This document shows positions 27,635 to 35,639 of a DNA stretch of 47,325 bases, piece by piece. The notes beneath the pieces were generated by a model. That model saw nothing but the letters and a program-made list of their open reading frames with translations, searched no databases and was not told the DNA's origin. This DNA is from JABSOG01 sp041583135. GTDB lineage: Bacteria; Pseudomonadota; Gammaproteobacteria; Enterobacterales; Alteromonadaceae. Position 1 is the stretch's first letter; every line of letters begins with the position of its first letter. The position numbers were made by a program, and so were the translations under genes. The stretch covers positions 1-47,325 of the forward strand of contig JBFHGJ010000042.1 of assembly GCA_041583135.1 (NCBI GenBank). The letters run 5' to 3'.

Positions 27635-28072
27635 ATGGGCCACCCGATGTACCAATGTGAACGCTTAGATCCGATAAAATTGCCACTGATCAACAAATTT
27701 TACCGTCAATATGGTGCTCGTGGCAAAGCCAAAAGCAATGAGCAGCTGTGGATAGTTAAATCAGGGGCACAGATAGTTGCCGGCGCCCGGATCGGCGATA
27801 TCAGTGGTTGTGATTTTTTAACCGGCGTATTGGTCGCACCTGAGTATCAGGGCAAGGGAATTGCAACAAAATTAATTCAGGCACTATTGTATGGCAGAGA
27901 CAAACCGCTTTACAGTTTTCCTTATTGTCATTTGATGGCGATGTATCAAAAGTTAGGCTTTAAGGCGTTGCCGATTGAGCGCCTGCCAAAGCCGCTGCTT
28001 ATGCGTTTTGAGCGTTATCAAAAGCAAGGCCGAAATATCGGCGCGGCGGTTGCCGATGTTCAATTGTGCTAG
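27635..28072 (+). CDS. GNAT-family N-acetyltransferase
   Basis: Small acetyltransferase, 145 residues from the ATG at 27635; a GTG at 27605 and an ATG at 27647 are alternatives and none has a good ribosome site. The acetyl-CoA-binding loop is VLVAPEYQGKGIATKLIQAL (about 73-92), preceded by the beta4 strand and followed by YQKLGFKALPIERLP. The C-terminus is basic (RFERYQKQGRNIG). Substrate unknown. Single-gene unit convergent with serA, with a shared hairpin between them. Confidence 0.8.
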   Translation: MGHPMYQCERLDPIKLPLINKFYRQYGARGKAKSNEQLWIVKSGAQIVAGARIGDISGCDFLTGVLVAPEYQGKGIATKLIQALLYGRDKPLYSFPYCHLMAMYQKLGFKALPIERLPKPLLMRFERYQKQGRNIGAAVADVQLC

Positions 28073-28087
28073 GAAAGGGCAAAATTG

Positions 28088-28115
28088 GCTGGGCGAGCAA
28101 TACTTGTCGCCCAGC
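28088..28115. terminator. Bidirectional terminator between GNAT and serA
   Basis: GCTGGGCGA and TCGCCCAGC form a perfect 9-bp stem with a 10-nt loop. On the minus strand it is followed by CAATTTTG, giving a modest U-tract for the serA transcript. It sits 8 bases from the serA stop and 16 from the GNAT stop. Confidence 0.7.
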
Positions 28116-28123
28116 TCAAAGCT

Positions 28124-29353
28124 TTAGTGCAATACGCGGGCGCGAATGGTGCCTTCAATCGTTTTAACTTCGGCAATGGCCAGCTGCGCGTCTTCTGAAT
28201 CAACCTCAACAACCACATATCCGATATTTTCATTGGTCTGTAGATACTGACCACCGATATTGATGTGGTGCTTAGCAAAGGCTTCATTGATTTTGGTCAA
28301 CACACCTGGAATATTGCGGTGAATATGCAAAATACGGCTACGGCCTTTATGCTCCGGTAAGGATACCTCAGGGAAGTTAACGGCTGTAACCGTAGAGCCA
28401 TTGTCAGAATATTTGGCGAGCTTACTGGCTACTTCAAGACCGATATTCTCTTGGGCTTCTTGGGTTGAGCCGCCCACATGCGGGGTTAAGATCACATTGT
28501 CGAACTCACGCAGCGGCGAGACAAATTCTTCATTGTTTGATTTTGGCTCTACCGGGAAAACGTCAATGGCAGCACCAGAGAGTTTCTTGTCGGCCATGGC
28601 CTTGGTCAGCGCATCGATATCGACAACCGTGCCTCGTGAAGCGTTGATCAAAATCGCCCCTTTTTTCATTTGCGCGATCTCAGTGGCGGTGATCATATTC
28701 TTCGTCTGTTCGGTCTCAGGCACATGCAAGGTGATGATGTCTGAATTGCACAGCAGCTGATTGAGCGAGTCGATTTGTTTGGCATTGCCCAAAGGCAGTT
28801 TGTTTTCAATGTCGTAAAAACAGACGTTCATGCCCAAATGTTCGGCCAAAATACCCAACTGAGTGCCAATGTGGCCATAGCCGATAATTCCGAGCCTTTT
28901 ACCACGAGCTTCAAATGACCCTGTGGCAGATTTTTGCCAGATACCACGATGGGCTTTGGCATTTCTTTCAGGAATGCCGCGCAGCAACAACAAAATTTCA
29001 CCTAAAACCAGCTCGGCCACAGAGCGGGTATTGGAAAATGGGGCGTTAAAGACAGGAATGCCGCGCCTTTGTGCTGCGTCTAAGTCAACCTGATTGGTGC
29101 CGATACAAAAACAGCCGATAGCAGCGAGTTTTTCGGCGCAATCGAGCACTTTTTCACTTAAGTGAGTGCGCGAGCGAATGCCGATAAAATGTACATCTTT
29201 GATTTTTTCACACAGCTCATCTTCTGGTAGCGAGGTCGAGATATATTCAATGTTGGCATATCCTTGCGAAGTAAAGCTATCAACCGCGCTTTGGTGTAAT
29301 CCTTCGAGTAGGAGGACTTTGATCTTATCTTTGGCTAAAGAAACTGTGCTCAT
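28124..29353 (-). CDS. serA: D-3-phosphoglycerate dehydrogenase
   Basis: First step of serine synthesis: oxidises 3-phosphoglycerate to 3-phosphohydroxypyruvate with NAD+. The 409 residues match the E. coli-type enzyme in length. Visible: substrate domain, NAD-binding GYGHIGTQLG (about 158), NASRGTVVDIDAL (about 240), catalytic HVGGSTQEAQENIG block with His (about 294), and a C-terminal ACT domain (GVLTKINEAFAKHHINIGGQ) that binds serine for feedback inhibition. It follows rpiA on the same strand, 36 bases after its stop, the order usual in gammaproteobacteria. Confidence 0.97.
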   Translation of the reverse strand: MSTVSLAKDKIKVLLLEGLHQSAVDSFTSQGYANIEYISTSLPEDELCEKIKDVHFIGIRSRTHLSEKVLDCAEKLAAIGCFCIGTNQVDLDAAQRRGIPVFNAPFSNTRSVAELVLGEILLLLRGIPERNAKAHRGIWQKSATGSFEARGKRLGIIGYGHIGTQLGILAEHLGMNVCFYDIENKLPLGNAKQIDSLNQLLCNSDIITLHVPETEQTKNMITATEIAQMKKGAILINASRGTVVDIDALTKAMADKKLSGAAIDVFPVEPKSNNEEFVSPLREFDNVILTPHVGGSTQEAQENIGLEVASKLAKYSDNGSTVTAVNFPEVSLPEHKGRSRILHIHRNIPGVLTKINEAFAKHHINIGGQYLQTNENIGYVVVEVDSEDAQLAIAEVKTIEGTIRARVLH

Positions 29354-29389
29354 GATGTTCTCGTCATTATTCAGTAGGAGTGGGTGATT

Positions 29390-30058
29390 CTATTTTTGTA
29401 CGACCGGGCCATTGGGCGTGCCGGTGATCACAATATCGGCGTTACGCTGGGCAAAAAGACCGTTGGTGACAACGCCGACGATATTGTTGAGTCGTTCTTC
29501 AAATGCTTTGGCATTGTCGATAGACAGATTGTGTACATCTAAAATGACATTGCCGTTGTCGGTAACAACCCCTTCGCGATAGACCGGATCGCCGCCGAGT
29601 TTGACTATTTCTCTGGCAACATAACTGCGCGCCATTGGAATGACTTCAACCGGTAGGGGAAACTGACCGAGGACCTCGACTGCCTTGGTATTATCGACAA
29701 TGCAAATAAACTTTTCGGCCACTGCGGCGACGATTTTTTCGCGGGTAAGGGCAGCGCCACCGCCTTTGATCATTTCATTGTGCGGGTTGATTTCGTCGGC
29801 ACCATCAACGTAGACCGAAAGCTCTGGTACGCCGTTGAGATCATATACAGGAATGCCCAAAGCTTTGAGCTTGTCGGTAGATGCCTCAGAGGAAGAAACC
29901 GCGCCATCGATATCCTGCTTGATGGTGGCCAATGCATCGATAAAGTGGTTGACCGTAGAACCTGTGCCGACACCGACAATACTGTCTTTTTCGACAAACT
30001 CCAGTGCAGCCCAAGCGGCGGCTTTTTTCATTTCATCCTGTGATACATTCTGTGACAT
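29390..30058 (-). CDS. rpiA: Ribose-5-phosphate isomerase A
   Basis: Interconverts ribose 5-phosphate and ribulose 5-phosphate in the pentose phosphate pathway. The ATG at 30058 has AGAGGA about 8 bases upstream and gives MSQNVSQDEMKKAAAW, 222 residues, the family length. An open extension to 30094 has no support. Key blocks are GVGTGSTVNHFI (phosphate binding), SSEAST, VDGADEINP (catalytic Asp) and MIKGGGAALTREKI. First of the rpiA-serA pair. Confidence 0.97.
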   Translation of the reverse strand: MSQNVSQDEMKKAAAWAALEFVEKDSIVGVGTGSTVNHFIDALATIKQDIDGAVSSSEASTDKLKALGIPVYDLNGVPELSVYVDGADEINPHNEMIKGGGAALTREKIVAAVAEKFICIVDNTKAVEVLGQFPLPVEVIPMARSYVAREIVKLGGDPVYREGVVTDNGNVILDVHNLSIDNAKAFEERLNNIVGVVTNGLFAQRNADIVITGTPNGPVVQK

Positions 30059-30182
30059 TTTTACGTCCTCTACATGCGGCTGAATAAGGCGCAAGTATAG
30101 CCGTTTTTACTGCCAAAATGCCAGCGTTGTCTTCGTCTGTTTTGCGTTGTTTTCAATGCACCAAATTGGGGCGCGGGCGTGA

Positions 30183-30812
30183 TTAGAATTGGTGTGCGCT
30201 TTGGTCGGTAATGATCTCTTTTAGTGGCATATCCCAAGACTCAACCGGAACGGCATCCACTTGTTGACAGGCATGGGCGAGGCCTATCACCATTGGTGGC
30301 TGGCGCAGGGTTGGCAATCGTGCCAGTGTTCTATCATAAAACCCGCCGCCCATGCCTAAACGGTGTCCGTTGCAATCAAATGCCACCAGCGGCGTGAACA
30401 CAATATCCAATTTTGCCAGCGGACAGATTTTATGGCACTGAGCTTTTGGCTCAAGCATACCCAAAGGTGAGCGAAACAATTTGGTGTGCTGTTCAAAACG
30501 TACAAACAGCAAATGCACCGTGCTAAACGGATGAATAATGGGGAGGTAAACTTCAATACCGGCTTGCCACAAAGCCTCAATGGCTTGTTTGGTTCCGATT
30601 TCGCCATCCATACTGAAAAACAGCGCCACCTTTTTGGCATTGCTTTGCTTTACTCGGGTTAAAATGTGTTTGCTGAGTTGATTCGCCGCTTGGGCTTGTT
30701 GAGCTGGCGTGAGGTTTTTACGCACAGTACGAATGTGTTTACGAATACGGTTTTTTTGTAGAGCAATGTCAGGGGTTGGTTCGAATGAACTTAAGTGAAG
30801 TGATTCAGTCAC
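30183..30812 (-). CDS. fau: 5-formyltetrahydrofolate cyclo-ligase
   Basis: Converts 5-formyltetrahydrofolate to 5,10-methenyltetrahydrofolate with ATP (YgfA/Fau). Visible are the basic N-terminus RIRKHIRTVRKNLTP, the SMDGEIGTKQAIEALW strand region, LPIIHPFS, TPLVAFDCNGHRLG and the signature GMGGGFYDRTL. The start is a GTG (209 residues), longer than E. coli at the N-terminus; no better start is seen. It lies directly downstream of the 6S RNA gene on the same strand, the linkage conserved in gammaproteobacteria where 6S RNA and ygfA share a transcript. Confidence 0.93.
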   Translation of the reverse strand: MTESLHLSSFEPTPDIALQKNRIRKHIRTVRKNLTPAQQAQAANQLSKHILTRVKQSNAKKVALFFSMDGEIGTKQAIEALWQAGIEVYLPIIHPFSTVHLLFVRFEQHTKLFRSPLGMLEPKAQCHKICPLAKLDIVFTPLVAFDCNGHRLGMGGGFYDRTLARLPTLRQPPMVIGLAHACQQVDAVPVESWDMPLKEIITDQSAHQF

Positions 30813-30844
30813 GAATTAAATTAACCGCTTGCAGTTAAAGGAAA

Positions 30845-31034
30845 GGTCAATCCCCCGGGAATGTCGTGGCCGGATAGAGTCCTTGAACCCTTAGGTTCAA
30901 GGCGGAACTCACCTAGTTGCCGTAGGCTTCCCGGTACATGCCGGGCCTGCGCAATAGCATCTTAAAGCAAATTCCTTAGGTGTAGATATCGGCTCAGGGA
31001 CAAATCCAGCTCACATACACGCCTAGGGGACTTA
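30845..31034 (-). ncRNA. ssrS: 6S RNA
   Basis: Regulatory RNA that binds the sigma-70 RNA polymerase holoenzyme in stationary phase. Minus-strand hallmarks: CCCTGAGCCGATAT near the 5' end and the near-3' hairpin CTTGAACC-TAA-GGGTTCAAGG, both closely like E. coli 6S RNA. Closing arms AGTCCCC near the 5' end and GGGGATT near the 3' end pair. A TATAAT at 31040-31045 is 6-7 bases before the inferred 5' end. About 190 nt, the family size. It is followed by fau, as expected; exact ends are estimated from pairing, not mapped. Confidence 0.9.
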
Positions 31035-31039
31035 AGCCC

Positions 31040-31045
31040 ATTATA
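31040..31045 (-). promoter_or_regulatory. -10 box of the 6S RNA gene
   Basis: Perfect TATAAT on the minus strand, placing transcription start at about 31033, exactly where the RNA's closing stem begins. The -35 region is poor at 17-bp spacing. Confidence 0.7.
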
Positions 31046-31149
31046 GCCATAAAAAGCCCGAAGTATAGGGGCAACTGGTATAACCCCTAACGGTTGCGGA
31101 AAAAACTGATGTTTTTCGGATATTTGGCGAACAAATAAAGTTGAGGGCA

Positions 31150-31178
31150 TTGGGCCGTTGGCACAGTTTTGCTATACT
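31150..31178 (+). promoter_or_regulatory. Promoter of the ferritin gene
   Basis: TTGGGC (31150-31155) and TATACT (31173-31178) are 17 bp apart, upstream of the ferritin ATG at 31216. The AAAGG ribosome site at about 31202 follows. No Fur-type palindrome was recognised here. Confidence 0.55.
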
Positions 31179-31215
31179 TGAGCGCTTTTTAACGTAATGC
31201 CAAAGGTGCCGCGAC

Positions 31216-31731
31216 ATGCTTAAACCAGAAATGGTTGAAAACCTCAACGAACAAATCAACCTCGAATTTTACTCCTCGAATTTATACTTGCAGATGAGCG
31301 CTTGGTGTGAAGATCAAGGTTTTGAAGGTTGCGCCTTGTTTTTGCGCAAACATGCCGAAGAAGAAATGGAGCATATGAATCGCCTGTTTACCTACGTTAG
31401 CGATTCTGGTGCAATGCCGCTACTGGGCGCGATTGCTGCGCCGCCGGCAAGCTTTGATTCATTGGCTGATGTTTTTGCCCAAACCTACGAACATGAAAAG
31501 GTAGTCACCGGAGCCATCAACAAGCTGGCTCACACCGCCTTTACCACCCAAGACTATTCGACCTTTAGCTTCTTACAGTGGTATGTGGCCGAGCAGCATG
31601 AAGAAGAAAAACTGTTCAAAGGCATTATCGACAAGATTAGCCTCGTGGGTAACGATGGTAAGGCGTTGTTCTTTATCGATAAAGACCTGATGGAAATGGC
31701 CAAAGAGAAAAAGCCTGAATCTGCCAAATAA
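31216..31731 (+). CDS. ftnA: Bacterial non-heme ferritin
   Basis: Cytosolic iron-storage protein, 171 residues. The four-helix ferritin fold starts MLKPEMVENLNEQINLEFYS. Ferroxidase ligands are visible: Glu in EQINLEFYSSN, EEEMEHMNRL (Glu and His), and later EHEKVV and AEQHEEEKLF. The length and pattern match FtnA rather than bacterioferritin (no heme Met motif). It stores iron as ferric mineral and protects against Fenton chemistry. Single-gene unit with its own promoter, divergent from 6S RNA. Confidence 0.95.
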   Translation: MLKPEMVENLNEQINLEFYSSNLYLQMSAWCEDQGFEGCALFLRKHAEEEMEHMNRLFTYVSDSGAMPLLGAIAAPPASFDSLADVFAQTYEHEKVVTGAINKLAHTAFTTQDYSTFSFLQWYVAEQHEEEKLFKGIIDKISLVGNDGKALFFIDKDLMEMAKEKKPESAK

Positions 31732-31739
31732 GCCTGTTT

Positions 31740-33314
31740 TTAAAGGGATTCAATGCGCTTTAGTGACTGCTCGGCGTGAGCGAGTATTTGTTGCTTTTGC
31801 GCATCTGCCTGCCTATCCCAATTTTTATACACCAAGGCTTGCCTTGGGTTTTGCCCCAGTCGCTCGCGGTGCCGATTCATAAAATGCCAATATAAGCTAT
31901 TGAGCGGACAAGCATTTTCGCCAACTTTTTGCTTTACGTTGTAATGACACGATTGGCAGTAATCGCTCATTTTGTTGATGTAGTTGCCCCCGGCGCAATA
32001 CGCTTTGGTGCCAACGATACCGCCATCGGCAAACTGACTCATTCCCCGAGTATTGGGCATTTCAACCCACTCAATGGCATCGACATAAATGCCGAGATAC
32101 CAAGCATCCACCTCATCGGGATGAATACCTGCAATTAAGCAAAAATTTCCCGTGACCATAAGCCGCTGAATATGGTGGGCATAGCCGTAGTCTAATGATT
32201 GCTTAATGGCATGATGCAAGCAGTTCATTTTAGTATTGCCTGTCCAAAACCAACTGGGCAGGGCGGTTGTTGCCTGTAAGTGATTAAGGTTGGTAAATTC
32301 TGGCATATTGCGCCAGTAAAGCCCCCGCACAAATTCGCGCCAGCCGAGAATTTGCCGAACAAAACCCTCAATTTGCGCAAGTGATACCTCATCTTGCTGG
32401 CGATAGTAGGCAATGGCTGTATCGACCACCTGTTTAGGCGAGATCATTTTAGCGTTTAGTACAAACGACAATCTTGAGTGGTAAAGGCTCCATTGTTTGT
32501 CGCCTGATAAATCATTTGCCTGACAGGTCATAGCGTCTTGAAAGCGGCCAAATTGAGGCAAGCAGTAGCGGCAGAAATTGTGTAGTAGACTAATTGCCTG
32601 TGAGCGAGTAACCGGCCACAGCAAGTGCTGCGGCTGATGGCCAAAATGGTTAATGTTGTGACGTTTTAGCCTTTGGTTGATGTCAGTGACGTCATTGGCA
32701 AATAGTAAAGGCTCTGGCAGCGTGGTGATGTCGGCTTTACTGAGCTTTTCACGGTTTTGCTTATCATAATTCCATTGTGCCCCTTCTGGTTTGCCATCGA
32801 CCATAAGGTAGTTGAACCTAAGGCGCATTTTGCGATAAAAGCTCTCCATGGTGTGGTGCTTTTTGCGCTCAAAATATTGCTCTAACTCATTAAACGGCAA
32901 AAAGAAATGCTCATTTTCGACACATTGCACCGGTATGTCGATGGCCTGAGTAAATTGCTCTAACTGCAAGTGCAAACGATATTCGTCCGGTTGCTGATAG
33001 CCAAATACCTGACAGTTAAAACGTGCGATAAGTGCTTTTAATAGTGAGGGTAAATCTTGGTACTCGGCGGTGTCATCTAAACTTAGCCACAGCACCTGAT
33101 GGCCAGCGGCTGTCAAAGCATCGGCAAACTGCTTCATGGCCGCAAAAAATGCCTGAATTTTTTGCACATGATGGCGGACATAGTGCTGCTCTTGATGTAG
33201 CTCAGCGATAACATAGAGCACCTTATCATCTTTTTGACTGAACCAACTGTGCGCGGCGTTGAGTTGGTCGCCCAAAATCAGCCGCAGGGCCTGATACTGT
33301 TTGAATTGCGCCAT
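31740..33314 (-). CDS. Fe-S bacterial cryptochrome/photolyase (FeS-BCP, PhrB-like)
   Basis: A 524-residue flavoprotein of the Fe-S bacterial cryptochrome / (6-4) photolyase group. The N-terminal antenna domain starts LRLILGDQLNAAHSWF, the signature of this group. The FAD-binding helical domain contains QILGWREFVRGLYW and MVTGNFCLIAGIHPDEVDAWYLG. Four cysteines of the [4Fe-4S] cluster are seen in CAGGNY...YCQSCHY...ACPL (about residues 441-470). Members repair (6-4) photoproducts with light or act as photoreceptors; which applies here is not known. Convergent with ferritin, 8 bases apart. Confidence 0.9.
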   Translation of the reverse strand: MAQFKQYQALRLILGDQLNAAHSWFSQKDDKVLYVIAELHQEQHYVRHHVQKIQAFFAAMKQFADALTAAGHQVLWLSLDDTAEYQDLPSLLKALIARFNCQVFGYQQPDEYRLHLQLEQFTQAIDIPVQCVENEHFFLPFNELEQYFERKKHHTMESFYRKMRLRFNYLMVDGKPEGAQWNYDKQNREKLSKADITTLPEPLLFANDVTDINQRLKRHNINHFGHQPQHLLWPVTRSQAISLLHNFCRYCLPQFGRFQDAMTCQANDLSGDKQWSLYHSRLSFVLNAKMISPKQVVDTAIAYYRQQDEVSLAQIEGFVRQILGWREFVRGLYWRNMPEFTNLNHLQATTALPSWFWTGNTKMNCLHHAIKQSLDYGYAHHIQRLMVTGNFCLIAGIHPDEVDAWYLGIYVDAIEWVEMPNTRGMSQFADGGIVGTKAYCAGGNYINKMSDYCQSCHYNVKQKVGENACPLNSLYWHFMNRHRERLGQNPRQALVYKNWDRQADAQKQQILAHAEQSLKRIESL

Positions 33315-33378
33315 TTGAATCCTTGGGTTGTGTAATTACTCCCTCAATACGCAGTTATGGCGTGAAACGATCTGACTG

Positions 33379-33397
33379 GCGGGCTATAATCCCGCCT
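33379..33397 (+). promoter_or_regulatory. -10 box inside an inverted repeat, upstream of the YhiN gene
   Basis: A perfect TATAAT (33385-33390) is enclosed by GGCGGG and CCCGCC arms. It lies 33 bases before the YhiN-type ATG in the divergent spacer with the photolyase gene. The -35 is weak (GTGAAA). The dyad could be an operator or chance in a short arm. Confidence 0.5.
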
Positions 33398-33422
33398 TTG
33401 ATTTTTAACGCAGGCAAGATAG

Positions 33423-34598
33423 ATGCAAAACCAGTGGGACGTGATAATCATCGGCGCAGGCGCCGCAGGCATGATGTGTGCAGCACAGGCGGGCTTTCGT
33501 GGCCGCAGCGTGTTGGTGCTTGACCACGCCAAACGGGTAGGGCAAAAGATCATCATGTCTGGTGGCGGCAAATGTAACTTCACCAACATGTACGCCGAGC
33601 CTGCGAATTTTTTATCAGACAACCCGCATTTTTGTAAGTCGGCCCTGACACGCTATACCCAATGGGACTTTATGGCGCTTATTCACAAGCACGAAATTGA
33701 CTATGAAGAACGCAGCCACGGCCAATATTTTTGCCTTAACAGCGCCAAAGACATAGTGGATATGCTGGTAAGCGAATGTAATGACGCAGGCGCGCTTATC
33801 AAAACCCGTGCTGAAATACTCAGCATCGACAAAACCGACGAGCAATTTAACCTCACTACCACCTTGGGAGATTTTAGCTGTGAGTCTTTAGTTGTTGCCA
33901 CCGGTGGCCTGTCGATGCCAAAAATTGGCGCCTCTCCCTTTGGTTATAAAATTGCCGAACAGTTTGGCCTAGAACTGACCAAAACCGCAGCGGGCCTAGT
34001 GCCATTTACCTTGCATGTTGAAGACAAAGAATGGCTGGCGCCACTATCTGGCATTGCCTTTGACGTTGAAGCTACCTGCAACAATATCAGCTTTAAAGAA
34101 GCCATGCTCTTTACCCATCGCGGCCTATCTGGCCCAGTGATTTTGCAGATCTCCAACTACTGGAAACCCGGCGACACCGTAACAGTAGACCTGCTACCAC
34201 ACTTAGACCTCGAACAAGAACTCAAACAGGCCAACCTACAGCAGGAGCTAAAAACCGTAATGGCCCAATGGCTACCCAAACGTTTTTTACAACAAGCCAT
34301 TGACCACAACAAGCTCATTAACAAACCGCTTAAGCAATACAACCAAAAAGAGCTAACCACCGTCATCGACTACTTTCACCGCTGGCAAATCAAACCCAAC
34401 GGCACCGAAGGCTACCGCACCGCCGAGGTAACCCTAGGCGGCGTAAACACAGATGAACTCAGCTCCAAAACCATGGAAGCCAAACGCGTTAAAGGTTTAT
34501 ATTTTGTTGGAGAAGTCATGGACGTAACCGGCTGGCTCGGCGGCTTTAATTTTCAATGGGCATGGGCAAGTGGGTGGTGCGCCGGGCAGTTTGTTTGA
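33423..34598 (+). CDS. yhiN: YhiN/HI0933-family flavoprotein
   Basis: FAD-binding protein of 391 residues in the HI0933/YhiN family of predicted oxidoreductases. N-terminal dinucleotide-binding motif VIIIGAGAAGMMCA, then KIIMSGGGKCNFTN, typical of the family. A middle domain (VATGGLSMPKIGASP, GLSGPVILQISNYW) and the closing FAD segment GLYFVGEVMDVTGWLGGFNFQWAW complete it. Cellular reaction unknown. Its TGA stop (34596-34598) is directly adjacent to repeat copy R1, so it is the last core gene before the accessory island. Confidence 0.92.
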   Translation: MQNQWDVIIIGAGAAGMMCAAQAGFRGRSVLVLDHAKRVGQKIIMSGGGKCNFTNMYAEPANFLSDNPHFCKSALTRYTQWDFMALIHKHEIDYEERSHGQYFCLNSAKDIVDMLVSECNDAGALIKTRAEILSIDKTDEQFNLTTTLGDFSCESLVVATGGLSMPKIGASPFGYKIAEQFGLELTKTAAGLVPFTLHVEDKEWLAPLSGIAFDVEATCNNISFKEAMLFTHRGLSGPVILQISNYWKPGDTVTVDLLPHLDLEQELKQANLQQELKTVMAQWLPKRFLQQAIDHNKLINKPLKQYNQKELTTVIDYFHRWQIKPNGTEGYRTAEVTLGGVNTDELSSKTMEAKRVKGLYFVGEVMDVTGWLGGFNFQWAWASGWCAGQFV

Positions 34599-34737
34599 TG
34601 GTTGAGCGCTGCAAATAGCCTTTGTCACACATTTGCTGGTAGGAAGAAGGCCCCTGCATATTCACCGCCGTTCAAGCCGTGGGTCATTGTAGATGTCTGT
34701 TTTTAAATTAGTTGCAGGATATGCGACCTGATCCTTT
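34599..34737. repeat. Island repeat copy R1 (partial element)
   Basis: Shares about 140 bases with three other copies: GAGCGCTGC, then AATAGCC, CACACATTTGCTG, GAAGAAGGCCCCTGCATATT, CAAGCCGTGGGTCATT, and the outer end GCGACCTGATCCTTT. It lacks the left end found in R3 and R4. It starts at the YhiN stop codon and marks the left border of the accessory island. Confidence 0.8.
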
Positions 34738-34740
34738 GTC

Positions 34741-35078
34741 TTTTTAAAGAGCAAATTGACAGTTGTGGACACACATGGTTCAAAACCACTTGGCTCTATG
34801 ATCTTGATTGTGACAAGCATTCAAAGCGCCTGTCCCATGCTTATGAATGGCATTTTCGTTGCTGTGATGTTTATCTCAATATTCTGGCTTGGATAAAGGT
34901 GACTCTTTCAGGTCGTTGTCCTAATTGTGACTGCACGGACTGGGAGTTTGCGGAGCCTGTACGGATAAATACAGATTGGGTCAACCATTACTTTTTTCTT
35001 GAAAACCCTGATGTCGAGGTGTATTTATGGTATGACTTGAAGTCATACGAAATTAGAACGAGAACTGAACGAAATTAA
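34741..35078 (+). pseudogene. 5'-truncated Cys-rich gene fragment
   Basis: An open frame without a start codon runs to the TAA at 35076-35078. Its product includes CGHTWFKTTWLYDLDCD, YEWHFRCCDVYLNIL, and SGRCPNCDCTDWEF, then NTDWVNHYFFLENPDVEV. The non-random residue choice, Cys/His pairs and length of about 110 codons look like real coding sequence, possibly zinc binding. The beginning is lost exactly where R1 ends, so insertion or recombination at the repeat probably removed it. No family recognised. Confidence 0.55.
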
Positions 35079-35158
35079 TGTCGTCAATGGAATTAATTGG
35101 AGGTGTACTGGATGCGACTTTCAGTACACCGTTCACAATCAATTGTTTTTCCCTATAA

Positions 35159-35470
35159 TTATTCGATAGTTTCTTTCGTGGTAGACAGGTCTTGAATAAT
35201 TCCTTCTACAGCTCCCTTGGCTTGGTTTTCAAAGCGTTCTCTCTCCGCCGAAACTGAGACTTCTCCTGTACGAGCGGCACGAATTACTTTTATCGTACTT
35301 TTAACATCGGCTTGTGTAATGCTCTGGTCATATCGCTGGAATGCTTTTGTTGTGACTGACAAAGCTGCCTCTTCACCGTAATCATACTCAAGCATTTCGT
35401 ATTCACTAAGCTCGTGCGTTGCCCGGGCAGTTCCTGAACAGTCTACATCTTTCTTTGTGTCTTTTGTCAC
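35159..35470 (-). CDS. Small acidic protein of unknown function, divergent from the XRE-ImmA operon
   Basis: No family recognised. The best start is GTG at 35470, which has a perfect AAGGAGGT four bases upstream; an ATG at 35491 and a longer open frame to 35587 have no ribosome site. The product has 103 residues, starts MTKDTKKDVDCSGTARATHE, is Glu/Asp-rich (SEYEMLEYDYGEEAAL) and predicted mostly helical, with a C-terminal ERERFENQAKGAVEG helix. A promoter TTGTAG-N16-TAATAT (minus, 35511-35538) gives a short leader. It shares a regulatory spacer with the divergent 219-residue / XRE-ImmA operon, suggesting a common switch; function is not known. Confidence 0.65.
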   Translation of the reverse strand: MTKDTKKDVDCSGTARATHELSEYEMLEYDYGEEAALSVTTKAFQRYDQSITQADVKSTIKVIRAARTGEVSVSAERERFENQAKGAVEGIIQDLSTTKETIE

Positions 35471-35510
35471 TATAACCTCCTTGAAAGGCATTATTTTACT
35501 TGCGTTACTA

Positions 35511-35538
35511 ATATTAGATGTAAAACGAAGATCTACAA
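35511..35538 (-). promoter_or_regulatory. Promoter of the 103-residue protein gene
   Basis: TTGTAG (35538-35533) and TAATAT (35516-35511) are 16 bp apart on the minus strand, with transcription start near 35504 and a leader of about 35 bases to the GTG. Moderate consensus match. Confidence 0.5.
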
Positions 35539-35570
35539 GGATAGATATAAATTGATCAGTACACAATTCA

Positions 35571-35639
35571 GTTGACAATTTTAACAAAAAGCACTTTATT
35601 GGTTGACATATTTAAAAAAAGCCCTGATACTGGTTGACA
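35571..35639 (+). promoter_or_regulatory. Three GTTGACA motifs at exact 31-bp spacing (candidate operator)
   Basis: GTTGACA occurs at 35571-35577, 35602-35608 and 35633-35639, each exactly 31 bp from the next. The sequence between copies is also alike (T-rich, then an A-run and AGC). Thirty-one bases is close to three helical turns, so sites face the same side. The third copy lies between the CTGATA and TATAAT (35647-35652) hexamers of the plus-strand promoter, a normal repressor position. The XRE protein encoded downstream is the obvious candidate binder, by inference. Confidence 0.7.

Noticed and set aside
34626..34690. A 20-codon frame on the minus strand of the repeats (MTHGLNG...ANV) kept in R1, R2 and R4
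   Set aside because: R3 lacks one base in this block and shifts the frame, there is no ribosome site, and conservation is equal outside the frame, so it reflects repeat identity rather than coding.
35471..35587. Longer form of the 103-residue protein (up to 142 residues)
   Set aside because: The upstream starts have no ribosome site, while the GTG at 35470 is preceded by a perfect AAGGAGGT, and the promoter lies inside the extension.
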